This document shows positions 52,922 through 60,425 of a stretch of 64,000 nucleotides of DNA, piece by piece. Each line of letters begins with the position of its first letter. Position 1 is the first letter of the stretch. Made by a program: the position numbers and the translations under genes. The notes beneath the pieces are model-generated. The model was not told the DNA's origin, searched no databases, and saw only the letters and a list, made by a program, of their open reading frames with translations. Source of the stretch: Luteibacter mycovicinus (GTDB lineage Bacteria; Pseudomonadota; Gammaproteobacteria; Xanthomonadales; Rhodanobacteraceae); contig NZ_JQNL01000001.1 in assembly GCF_000745235.1 (NCBI RefSeq), positions 434,001 to 498,000 of the forward strand, read 5' to 3'.

Positions 52922-53279
52922 CTGCCGCCCAGATGTAGGCGAAAAACTCGCTGGTGCTCGTCCCGGTGCTGCTCACATGGCTGATGGTGATGGTCGCAGC
53001 CGTGCCGCTGCTGCTGCCGTTGTAGGCCACCGAAAACGTGTGGGGCGCACAGGTCAACGTGCCGTCGGTGCAGTCGGTCTCATAGTGGCCAATGAGCGAG
53101 TTGACCGCGCCGTCCACCGACAAAAACCCGTTCTCCGAGCCCCAGGGCGTGTTGTAGTTGTAGGGCGGCCCGTAGACATACGCGGCGTGGGCTGACCAAC
53201 TGCCCAACGTCATCAGTGCCAATGCCCCAAGCCGTCGCCAGAGCGACCGACTGCCATGACGCCTTGCGGAGAATTCCAT
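52818..53279 (-). pseudogene. rhs: N-terminal part of RHS module 2 (frameshifted from main frame)
   Basis: 153 codons with a signal peptide (RRLGALALMTLGSWSAHAA) and an N-terminal domain containing YVYGPPYNYNTPWGSENG and CAPHTFSVAY, a style common at the start of xanthomonad secreted RHS proteins. It ends at a TAG inside the RHS frame. Removing one G from the G5 run (C5 at 52821-52825 on the plus strand) would join PRG directly to SFGNGTVKHEG of the main frame. Confidence 0.75.
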
Positions 53280-54158
53280 GACCGCACCCCTTTGAGAAAA
53301 TTCGCAGAACTTTACGTGGCACCGTTTGTAGGGGTGGGCTGATTTCCATGTAGGGGTATTCCTACATGGCCTGACCAGCGCCTTGCCACGCGAATGCTAA
53401 TCGTCAACCCGCGGCCCGCACCAACGTGTTGGGCCCAAACCTACGGGTTCGCACGAGAGGGCTCTTCCATGCAGATGTCAGCGACGTGACACGCTGCCTG
53501 TGATACACGTCACACTAGGCGATGGTGCTTTCCGCGCAGGTCGACGTTGCGCTACCGCGCGCTTCTGCGGTGGTGCAGCGGCGGCCCGCCGAAGGCAAGG
53601 TGGTCGTAGTGCCGTGTCTGCCCTGGCTCCAGCTCACACGGCCGGTCCGGTTCTGCGTGACGGCTCCGGTATGAGCACCAACGCCGGCTTCGGCGTGCGG
53701 AGCGTGACGCTCACCTCGTCCTAAGAGGACAGTGTTTTCGGAACGGACATCCAGGCGGCCGCAAGCAGCGCCATTCTTGGCCGCCGCGTCAAGCGACTAC
53801 AAACGGGAAGAGATCAGGCGAAGTGTCTCGACGCTCGCTGGAGATACGCAGGCCCGACGAAGGGGCGTTTCTAGCGTGCCTGTATGGGTCCGGCACCACT
53901 TCCGCGAGAGGAAAGAATCAGTCTGTCATGCTGCCGCAGGCATGGCGCGGTTGAGGGGTCTATTTGAGGCGGCTCGTCCTGACTGCTCGTAACGGGTCGG
54001 TCATCTTCGCCGCCCGTGCGATGCCTTCCACCGACGATTCGTCTTGCGTCGATGCGCTAAGCGATCAATGATCGGTACGGACTGAGGTACGGTTATCGTC
54101 GCCCTACCCCATGGCGAACACGTTGCTGATCAGAGGTCTGTAGCGTTTCCCGACAGGG
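53280..54158. other. Gene-poor right arm of the island
   Basis: About 880 bp upstream of RHS module 2. The first 200 bp should contain its promoter. A plus-strand stretch near 53520-53670 reads VLSAQVDVALPRASAVV then VQRRPAEGKVVVVPCLPW and stops at TGA. It could be a fragment of a lost gene but has no start or recognised family. Nothing else is supported. Confidence 0.45.
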
Positions 54159-54175
54159 TCCCGCCACCTCCACCA
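54159..54175 (+). other. attR-like copy of the ssrA 3' end
   Basis: An exact 17-bp repeat (TCCCGCCACCTCCACCA) of the tmRNA 3' end. Flanking bases on both sides differ from those at ssrA, so the match is confined to the attachment core. Confidence 0.8.
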
Positions 54176-54451
54176 ACACCTGCGGCGAGACCGCGATAAA
54201 TCGTTGTTTCGCCGTTTCTTTTTGCGGCAACGCCACGCCCGAAACGCCGTTCCCTCAGGTGTCGCTTTAGCTGCCGTTTGTGCCCAGACCCTTGTTTGTT
54301 CAACGTCCGTCCGGCCTCTACGTTCGCTTTCTCATGCCTGTCCACGCCGGACAGGTCTGGGGCTAACCGCTCCGGTGCACGCGAAGAGCCCGACACATGG
54401 CGACCAGCCGGAACTCACGGAGATGATCGCAAATGAACGCGTACCTGGCCC

Positions 54452-54715
54452 TTACCCGTTGGCAAAGCACGCGGCGGCTTTTTTGGCGATGTCACTCTCC
54501 TCGGCGACACGCTGCAGCTCAGGCTGTAGGCGTCGAACCTCGGCGCTCTGATCCAGCTCCGCACGCTTGCCGATCGTGGGCTTGGAGAAGGCCTTCTTCT
54601 AGCCATACAGGCTGTGGCTCGTAATGCCTAGCCGCTGGGCAACGTCGAGCACCGGCCGCCCGTGCTCTCGAACTGCCTTGATCTTGAACTGATCCGTATA
54701 ACGCTTGCCACTCAT
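54452..54715 (-). pseudogene. IS3-family OrfA relic with internal stop
   Basis: From the ATG at 54715 the minus strand reads MSGKRYTDQFKIKAVREHG, then RPVLDVAQRLGITSHSLYG, a TAG (54599-54601) where Trp is usual, then KKAFSKPTIGKRAELD and a leucine-rich end stopping at 54452. Downstream, about 80 bp resemble the start of an orfB (ICDHLREFRLVAMCRALRVHRSG) before decaying. It lies just outside the island border. Confidence 0.75.
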
Positions 54716-54801
54716 AGAGACCTCCTCAACTGCCATAAATTATGGCTTCAAGTGGTCTACGAAAGTCTGGGCGGTCCAGCTCGCCGAAATCGGGGCTCGC
54801 T

Positions 54802-55260
54802 TTAGCGCGCAGCATTGTTCGTTAAAGCCACTCCTGACCTAGCCGTTTTAGCTACCAGCATGTCGGTTTTGAGTGGAATTTCACGAGAGTCGTCGAATGT
54901 TTTTGTGACTGTGATGGTCCCCGTCAACGCCGCCGGTTCGTTCACTGCGCCCGCAGCGTCGCGAAACAACCACGCCTGTTCGACGTCCGCTGGGGAAAGC
55001 GCCGCGGCACCGACGATGATCGCGCCCGAGAGGTCCATGTTGCCCGCTGGGTCGGTGTCAACTTTGAAGCTCCATCCATTTGGAACGTGCACGACGCTGC
55101 CCAAGGTCAGATGTTTTCCATGCATCTCCAGGCCAACGATCCGTTCGCCCGGACGCACATCAACGCCTTTGAGTGACAGGACATATTCCCTGGCTGATGC
55201 CGCAGACGACGCGCACACCAGCGCCATGACCAACACTACCGCGCTGACACGCTGTTTCAT
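54802..55260 (-). CDS. Secreted protein of unknown function
   Basis: A 152-residue protein with a clear signal peptide (KQRVSAVVLVMALVCASSAASA, cleavage before REY). The mature part is beta-rich (GERIVGLEMHGKHLTLGS, NGWSFKVDTDPAGNMDLSG) with no Cys pair and no catalytic motif. No family is recognised. It stands alone between an IS relic and the alpha/beta hydrolase. Confidence 0.7.
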   Translation of the reverse strand: MKQRVSAVVLVMALVCASSAASAREYVLSLKGVDVRPGERIVGLEMHGKHLTLGSVVHVPNGWSFKVDTDPAGNMDLSGAIIVGAAALSPADVEQAWLFRDAAGAVNEPAALTGTITVTKTFDDSREIPLKTDMLVAKTARSGVALTNNAAR

Positions 55261-55422
55261 GACTTAAATCCTTCAGGAACGGTGACCGTACCATTGTGCA
55301 AACGGCCCTGTCACAGTTCACCTCCCGGCGGTTTGAACGCGGCCGGCGTCAATCGATGACGTCGATGGCATCCGACTGCAAAAATAGGCACGAAGGGACA
55401 ATCGCCCCCGTGCCCGCATCCG

Positions 55423-56259
55423 TCAGATGCTGCCTTGCAAGAACGACACGAGGTCGCGATTGAAGTCATCCTTGTGCGTGATGACGAGGGCGTGTGGCGC
55501 GCCATCATATTCTTTCAGCACCGAGCCTGGAATCTCCCTGGCCAGGCGGCGCGCGCTGGCGTCAATCGGGATGACCTTGTCATCATCGCCGTGGATGATG
55601 AGCGTCGGGACACGGATAGATGAGATGTCCTGACGGAAGTCGGTTTTGCTGAACGCATCCACACAGTCGAGCGTGCCTTTTTTCGATGCCTGCATGGCCA
55701 CCATCAGGCTCGAATCAAGCGTCGCCTGGCTTACCGGATGGGACAACATGCCCTGGCCAAAAAACTGCTTGCCAAATGCTTCAAGGAAAGCGGGACGTTC
55801 ATCGCGAAGTTTTTCTTTCATCTCCATGAAGACGTCGCCGTCTACGCCATCGGGATTGTTGTCGCCCTTGAGCAAGTACGGTGTCACTGCCGACGCAAAC
55901 ACGACGCTGGCAATCCGATCGGCACCATGGCGCGACATGAAGCGCGCCACTTCACCGCCGCCCATCGAAAATCCGACGAGGGTGACGTCTCTCAAGTCGA
56001 GTGTTTCCAGCACGGCGTTCAAGTCATCGGCAAACGTGTCGTAGTCGTAGCCGGCTGCCGGATGGTCGGACCGCCCGAATCCCCGACGGTCATACGCGAT
56101 GGCACGAAAGCCGGCGTCGGCCACCGCACCCATCTGGTACTCCCACATAGCCGAGCTCAGCGGCCATCCGTGAATGAACACAACCGGGCGACCTTCGCCC
56201 ACCTCTTCATAAAAAAGCGTGGTCGGTTGAGCTGTGGATTTGACGGTCACGAATGGCAT
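55423..56259 (-). CDS. Alpha/beta hydrolase (chloroperoxidase/arylesterase type)
   Basis: A 278-residue serine hydrolase. The oxyanion region VVFIHGWPLSS is followed by the nucleophile Ser98 in LVGFSMGGGE, an acid Asp in IIHGDDDKVIP and the base His in GAPHALV. This pattern belongs to cofactor-free haloperoxidases and arylesterases, which hydrolyse esters and perhydrolyse short acids. Cytosolic, no signal. ATG 56259 has AGGAG at seven bases. The natural substrate is unknown. Confidence 0.93.
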   Translation of the reverse strand: MPFVTVKSTAQPTTLFYEEVGEGRPVVFIHGWPLSSAMWEYQMGAVADAGFRAIAYDRRGFGRSDHPAAGYDYDTFADDLNAVLETLDLRDVTLVGFSMGGGEVARFMSRHGADRIASVVFASAVTPYLLKGDNNPDGVDGDVFMEMKEKLRDERPAFLEAFGKQFFGQGMLSHPVSQATLDSSLMVAMQASKKGTLDCVDAFSKTDFRQDISSIRVPTLIIHGDDDKVIPIDASARRLAREIPGSVLKEYDGAPHALVITHKDDFNRDLVSFLQGSI

Positions 56260-56429
56260 GGGCAACTCCTCTGGTTGGATGCCAACGTTGGCAAGCACCA
56301 CATCAACAGCGAGAGAAAGACCTGCATGCGCTTGAACGACGTCCGTGAGTCACAAAGCGACGTATCGATGCCTCATGTCATGGTAGCGTTTCGGTGTCAG
56401 CGAATAGCGCCCTGCCGCGGAGCGTCAGC

Positions 56430-56606
56430 ATGTCTCGCATGAGAAATAAGGCCGACCTGCCTCATAAAACCTGCGCCGCCTGTGGGCTCCCCTTCAGCTG
56501 GCGCCGAAAGTGGGCGAAGGATTGGGAGCAGGTCAGGTATTGCTCCGAGCGGTGCCGACGCTCGAAACCCGATATCAAAGGGTCTGTCATTCCCAGCCTT
56601 CGGTAG
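56430..56606 (+). CDS. DUF2256 zinc-ribbon-like protein
   Basis: A 58-residue protein with the DUF2256 pattern: [19 protein letters not shown] followed by YCSERCRRS, giving two CxxC-like pairs that probably bind zinc. Function is unknown for the family, which is often found near photolyase or cryptochrome genes; none is in this window. ATG 56430 has GGAG eight bases upstream. Confidence 0.88.
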   Translation: MSRMRNKADLPHKTCAACGLPFSWRRKWAKDWEQVRYCSERCRRSKPDIKGSVIPSLR

Positions 56607-56692
56607 TCACGCGACCTTGACCCGAAATCACCCGGCCGGTTGTGTTACATCCAAACACACGGGCAAACCGTTACGTTGACGGAAACACGGCG

Positions 56693-57097
56693 ATGGTGCA
56701 TGAACAGACATTGGATGCCCCCACTGTGCAAACCTCAGAAAAAACGACCTGCCTGCTCGTCGAAGACAACGCCTTCGTATCCGATGCGTATCAAATCGTG
56801 CTTGAAGGTGGCGGCTTTCGTGTCTGCCAGGTCGCCGCATCCGAACCCGACGCCATCGATGCCATCCTTACACGCAGGCCTGACGTCGCTCTGGTCGACA
56901 TCGACATCGACGGTGGCGATTCGCTCGGCGTCGCCACGGCGCTCATCGCCAAGGACGTTCCGGTGGCGTTCGTGACGGGACACCCGAGGTCCGTCTTGCC
57001 AGCGCCCTTCTCCACTTTGCCCTACCTGCAAAAACCGGTCTCGCGCGCCGCGTTGCTTGCGCTCGTCCAACGCCTGGAAGAGATGCGGGACAAATGA
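56693..57097 (+). CDS. Stand-alone CheY-like receiver
   Basis: A 134-residue single-domain response regulator. Acidic residues VEDN at 23-26, phospho-acceptor Asp69 in VALVDIDIDGG, Thr in AFVTGHPRS and Lys in LQKPVS are all present. There is no output domain, so it passes or absorbs phosphate, perhaps in a hybrid-kinase phosphorelay. The first 15 residues before the receiver are polar. No kinase gene is adjacent. Confidence 0.9.
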   Translation: MVHEQTLDAPTVQTSEKTTCLLVEDNAFVSDAYQIVLEGGGFRVCQVAASEPDAIDAILTRRPDVALVDIDIDGGDSLGVATALIAKDVPVAFVTGHPRSVLPAPFSTLPYLQKPVSRAALLALVQRLEEMRDK

Positions 57098-57124
57098 GCC
57101 GCCCGGGCCGATCGGCCAGCGGCT

Positions 57125-57337
57125 TTATTCGCGAATGATTTGCCAGGTTCCGTCGGCGCCTTCCTGACGGACCTGCACGTCGAAACCCATTTCCTCGAGC
57201 GCGCGGGCGCGATCGCACGCGGCATGCATGGCTACCAGCCCATCCTGGTACGACTCGCCGTCCCTCCCCTGCTCCGACACGTGCCAGTGGCCGCCGGGTT
57301 GCGAGGGATGCAGGATGAATATCCGAACGAGTGACAT
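57125..57337 (-). CDS. Small protein of unknown function (DUF2188-like)
   Basis: A 70-residue protein, MSLVRIFILHPSQPGGHWHV then a polar centre and EMGFDVQVRQEGADGTW. The pattern of an N-terminal strand, a helix (HAACDRARALEE) and a C-terminal strand resembles small DUF2188-type proteins, but I cannot confirm the family. ATG 57337 is preferred to 57409, which would add a low-support extension. Confidence 0.6.
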   Translation of the reverse strand: MSLVRIFILHPSQPGGHWHVSEQGRDGESYQDGLVAMHAACDRARALEEMGFDVQVRQEGADGTWQIIRE

Positions 57338-57468
57338 GAGCGCTTTTCCGGCAAAAAAACTTCCGGAAGAATACTGATTGCTCCGCGCCCTCTCAACGGC
57401 AAAATTCATTCAACCGCGCAGTGGAAAGACATTGCGGGTTACTCGGGCACGGAGCGCGTTGCGAATCC

Positions 57469-57663
57469 TCATCTCAGGCGCGAAACGGCCATCTGACCAA
57501 GGCTCCAGATGCTCGCCCAGGCGAGCTGAAGCGTGGCATGAGCACTCCCGTCGGCACCGTTTTCGACCACCACGCCACGGTGGTCGAACACTTGAAACGA
57601 GCCCCGAAACCCTTCGCCTTGCGAGGCATGAACGGAGTACCCGCATGTCAATTGGCCAGCCAT
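57469..57663 (-). CDS. Small hypothetical protein
   Basis: A 64-residue protein MAGQLTCGYSVHASQGEGF, then RGSFQVFDHRGVVVENGADG and AHATLQLAWASIWSLGQMA. The residue pattern (short strands, then an amphipathic helix) looks like a real compact domain and recalls the neighbouring 70-residue protein. No family assignment. The alternative reading from 57888 overlaps the chemoreceptor gene. Confidence 0.5.
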   Translation of the reverse strand: MAGQLTCGYSVHASQGEGFRGSFQVFDHRGVVVENGADGSAHATLQLAWASIWSLGQMAVSRLR

Positions 57664-57754
57664 CGTACAAATGTACAACATCCGCCTGAATTTGTCGTCA
57701 CGTGCCCGGTGGATCGAATCCCCGCGCCCCCTGGGAAGGATGCATCCAGCACCC

Positions 57755-59413
57755 TCAGAAGTCTCGCCAAACCGACGCGGCCATGGCGACCGTGGCCGGT
57801 GAGGAGGGCGACTGCAGGACCGGTGGGGTCGGAGTGCGGCCGGCTGGCGCAGGACGTTCGGCATAAGGAGCGGTGTCCTCCCCCGCAAAGCGGAAGACAG
57901 CGACCTGGAGCATCAGGCCTTCAGCTAGCTCGCTGGCTTGCTGACTGGCCGCACTGGCTTCTTCGACGAGGGCCGCATTTTGCTGGGTGACCGAATCGAG
58001 CTCGGTCACCGCCATGTTGACCTGATCGATTCCGGCCGCCTGCTGGGCATTGGCCGTGGCAATGTCGGTGACGAAGCTTGCCACCTTGACCGCACCCGCT
58101 TGCATATCGGCCAGAGCGTCCGTGGTACGCGTCAGGAGCGCAGCGCCAGCTTCCACGCGCTCGCCGCTCGATGCGATCAGCACCTTCACGTCCTTGGCAG
58201 CCACAGCACTTTGCTGGGCGAGACGACGGACCTCTCCGGCCACGACCGCGAAGCCCCGCCCATGTTCTCCGGCCCGTGCGGCTTCGACGGCGGCATTCAA
58301 GGCCAGCAGGTTGGTCTGAAACGCGATCTCGTCCATCGTCGTGACAATGCCGCTGATTTCGCGACTGGCATCGCTGACCCTGATCATCGCATCCGACGTT
58401 TCCCCCGCGAGCCCGCGCGTCGTCGCGGCCTGGGACGTCAACAATTCAGCCAGCGCCCGGGCCGCCGCAGCGGAGTCGGCATTCTGACGGACCGAGGCGG
58501 TCATCTCTTCCATGGAGGCTGCCGTCTCTTCCAGACTCGATGCCTGCTCCTGGGTGCGCGAAGACAACTCATCGTTGCCGGCAGCGATGTCCCTGGCCGC
58601 GGCGTTCACCTGGCTGGCGTTGTCGCGCACTTTCCGGACGATGCCGGCCAGCGTCGTGTCCATCGCGACGAGCGATCGCAGGGTGTCGCTGACCTCGTCC
58701 TTTCCCTTGACGTCGATGGCGTGACCGAGTTCGCCGTCGCTGATCGAGGCAGCCAGTTCGCGCGCCTGAATCAGGGGTCGCATGATGGAACGCGCCAGGA
58801 AGACGCCGCACGCAACGAGGGCCGCCGCGCCCACCACGAGCCCGATGACGACCAGGACGAACGCGTGGCGCTCGATGTTCTCCGACTGGGCAAACGCCTG
58901 CGCGGCTTCGTTGACGTTTTCCTGCACGATGGCGTCGATCGCACTCGATTCGGCGGAAAAAGCGGGGCCCACAGCGGTAAGCATGTACTGCACCGCTTCG
59001 TCCCGTTTCCCGCTCGCCATCAGCGGATCGAGACGGGCGTTGAGCTCACGGGCGTGCGCCTGCGCCGCGATGAACCGGTCAGCTTCCGCTTTTTCCTCAG
59101 GCGAGGAGACCATGTTCGGGTAGTAGCTTGCCCAGAGGGCGTCTATTTTTTTCGCCGCCGCGGCGTTGTCCGCCTGCTCCGCCTTCGCCGCGTCCACCGT
59201 GCCCACCAACAACGCCCGGTTGAGCCCGGTGCGCGTGTCATTGAAAAGCGCACGAACCCCGGTGACATCCACGATTGGCTCGAGTGACGTGCGGTAGATG
59301 GCTTCCGTCTGCGCGCCGGTCTGGCGAAGAGCCATCAGGCCCCCGACGCCGACCGAGAGGGCGATAACCACGGAAATGGCGATGAGAAGCGCGATGCGCT
59401 GGCGAACAGTCAT
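57755..59413 (-). CDS. Methyl-accepting chemotaxis protein
   Basis: A 552-residue chemoreceptor. Membrane helix 1 (about 8-30), a four-helix-bundle periplasmic domain (31-185), membrane helix 2 (about 186-208), a HAMP domain and a long cytosolic coiled coil with the hairpin tip [20 protein letters not shown] follow in order. The C-terminal tail ends in VWRDF, an xWxxF pattern like the pentapeptide that tethers CheR/CheB. The signal sensed is unknown. It is monocistronic. Confidence 0.95.
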   Translation of the reverse strand: MTVRQRIALLIAISVVIALSVGVGGLMALRQTGAQTEAIYRTSLEPIVDVTGVRALFNDTRTGLNRALLVGTVDAAKAEQADNAAAAKKIDALWASYYPNMVSSPEEKAEADRFIAAQAHARELNARLDPLMASGKRDEAVQYMLTAVGPAFSAESSAIDAIVQENVNEAAQAFAQSENIERHAFVLVVIGLVVGAAALVACGVFLARSIMRPLIQARELAASISDGELGHAIDVKGKDEVSDTLRSLVAMDTTLAGIVRKVRDNASQVNAAARDIAAGNDELSSRTQEQASSLEETAASMEEMTASVRQNADSAAAARALAELLTSQAATTRGLAGETSDAMIRVSDASREISGIVTTMDEIAFQTNLLALNAAVEAARAGEHGRGFAVVAGEVRRLAQQSAVAAKDVKVLIASSGERVEAGAALLTRTTDALADMQAGAVKVASFVTDIATANAQQAAGIDQVNMAVTELDSVTQQNAALVEEASAASQQASELAEGLMLQVAVFRFAGEDTAPYAERPAPAGRTPTPPVLQSPSSPATVAMAASVWRDF

Positions 59414-59546
59414 GGAAACACTCCAGGCGGGGACATTCCGCTATCGGCGGGTGCCCACGCTGCTGAAGTAAATTTGACAAAATTGATGAAAATCGTTCAT
59501 GCGCGATTAAATCGACCGAAAGGCTGGCGAAAGGAGGTCGTATTCA

Positions 59547-59570
59547 GGGCCGCGAGGCCCGATTTTTTTT
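59547..59570 (+). terminator. Orphan rho-independent terminator-like hairpin
   Basis: GGGCC-GCGA-GGCCC followed by a run of T9 on the plus strand, with no plus-strand gene before it. It lies in the 276-bp gap between the chemoreceptor start and hsp20 end. TTGACA at 59474-59479 could be a -35 box of a short transcript, but no fitting -10 was found. Confidence 0.5.
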
Positions 59571-59654
59571 TGTTTCTGCCGCCGACCGCACACGCTACGA
59601 GTACCTAGTCTGGCGACACGGAGTACCGTACCGACCCGTCGCCACGAGCTCCAT

Positions 59655-59682
59655 AAAAAAGGCCCCGCTTCATGCGGGGCCC
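59655..59682 (-). terminator. Rho-independent terminator of hsp20
   Basis: On the minus strand GGGCCCCGC-ATGAA-GCGGGGCC is followed by T6, 8 bp after the hsp20 stop. Confidence 0.9.
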
Positions 59683-59689
59683 TGGTGCA

Positions 59690-60163
59690 TCATGCGGCGG
59701 CGTTATCGAGAAGTTGCCGGACGCTGTGCTCGGCCTGGGAGCCCGATGCGATGTCGATACGTCGCGGCTTCATCGCTTCGGGAACCTCGCGCTTGAGGTC
59801 GATCGTGAGCAGTCCGTTGACCAGGCGGGCGCCAGTCACCTGCACGTGCTCGGCCAGTTCGAACCGACGCTGGAAGGGACGCGTGGCGATGCCCCTGTGC
59901 AGGTACTCGCCTTCCGGTTCTTCCTTGCGTTCGCCCGAAACGGTAAGCCAGTTCGCCTGGGCGGTGACCTCGATATCCGCTTCGCCGAAGCCGGCGACCG
60001 CCATGGCGATACGGTACTGATCATCCGCAAGCTTGATCGAGTCGAAAGGCGGGTAATTGTCGGATGTCTGGCCCCTTGCGGCCGCGGCCTCGAGCAGATC
60101 GAACACGCGATCGAAGCCGACGCTGGAACGATGTAGCGGTGCAATATTCAGAAGAGTTCGCAT
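59690..60163 (-). CDS. Small heat-shock protein Hsp20 (IbpA-like)
   Basis: A 157-residue alpha-crystallin-type holdase. The N-terminus MRTLLNIAPLHRSSVGFDRV resembles IbpA; the alpha-crystallin domain (about 40-130) has YRIAMAVAGFGEADIEVT, GERKEE and LVNGLLTIDLKREVPEAMKP. It binds unfolding proteins for later rescue by DnaK. ATG 60163 is chosen because AGAGGA lies seven bases upstream; the ATG at 60169 would be too close. Heat-shock control is indicated by the upstream promoter and a ROSE-like hairpin over the ribosome-binding site. Confidence 0.95.
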   Translation of the reverse strand: MRTLLNIAPLHRSSVGFDRVFDLLEAAAARGQTSDNYPPFDSIKLADDQYRIAMAVAGFGEADIEVTAQANWLTVSGERKEEPEGEYLHRGIATRPFQRRFELAEHVQVTGARLVNGLLTIDLKREVPEAMKPRRIDIASGSQAEHSVRQLLDNAAA

Positions 60164-60170
60164 GACCATA

Positions 60171-60183
60171 TCCTCTTGAGCAA
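60171..60183 (-). promoter_or_regulatory. ROSE-like RNA thermometer hairpin at the hsp20 ribosome-binding site
   Basis: The leader reads TTGCT-CAAG-AGGA: the UUGCU motif typical of ROSE elements pairs with the AGGA Shine-Dalgarno through a tetraloop, leaving the hallmark G-G opposition in the stem. A second stem CCGACCGCTTCGGGGTCGG (60231-60249) lies upstream in the same leader, separated by a G9 run. Confidence 0.6.
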
Positions 60184-60260
60184 CATGGGATGGGTTCTCT
60201 CTGCCCCCCCCCTTTCGGCGAGTGGCGAGGCCGACCCCGAAGCGGTCGGCGGGCACTAAT

Positions 60261-60286
60261 TTATGCAGCGCCTGAAAAATTTCAAG
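60261..60286 (-). promoter_or_regulatory. Sigma-32 heat-shock promoter of hsp20
   Basis: On the minus strand CTTGAAA (60280-60286), an exact -35 match, is followed after 11 bp by CTGCATAA (60261-60268), which keeps the CAT core of the heat-shock -10 (CCCCATNT). It lies about 100 bp before the hsp20 start, leaving a leader for the thermometer. Confidence 0.7.
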
Positions 60287-60425
60287 ACCCGGAATTCAGC
60301 CGTTATTTAAGCGGTTTTCCGTGCCGATCAGGCCCGTGAACGAGGCAGGGCCCGCCCATCCCACATGCACGCGGCATGCCGGCCGTGTCACAGTGCGTTC
60401 AAGACCCGTGACGTGCGCCGATCCT

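Larger units (their letters stand above)
39272..54175. mobile_element. Degraded genomic island inserted at ssrA
   Basis: A 14.9-kb region between the intact ssrA end and a 17-bp direct repeat of that end. It contains a probably truncated membrane protein, an LprI-like protein, a HEPN pseudogene, two RHS toxin/immunity modules, an IS3-family element and gene fragments, all of accessory type. No integrase, tRNA or conjugation gene was found inside, so it appears to be an immobile remnant. Confidence 0.75.

Noticed and set aside
39272..54175. Integrase or excisionase gene for the ssrA island
   Set aside because: All open frames in the interval were considered; none shows tyrosine- or serine-recombinase motifs.
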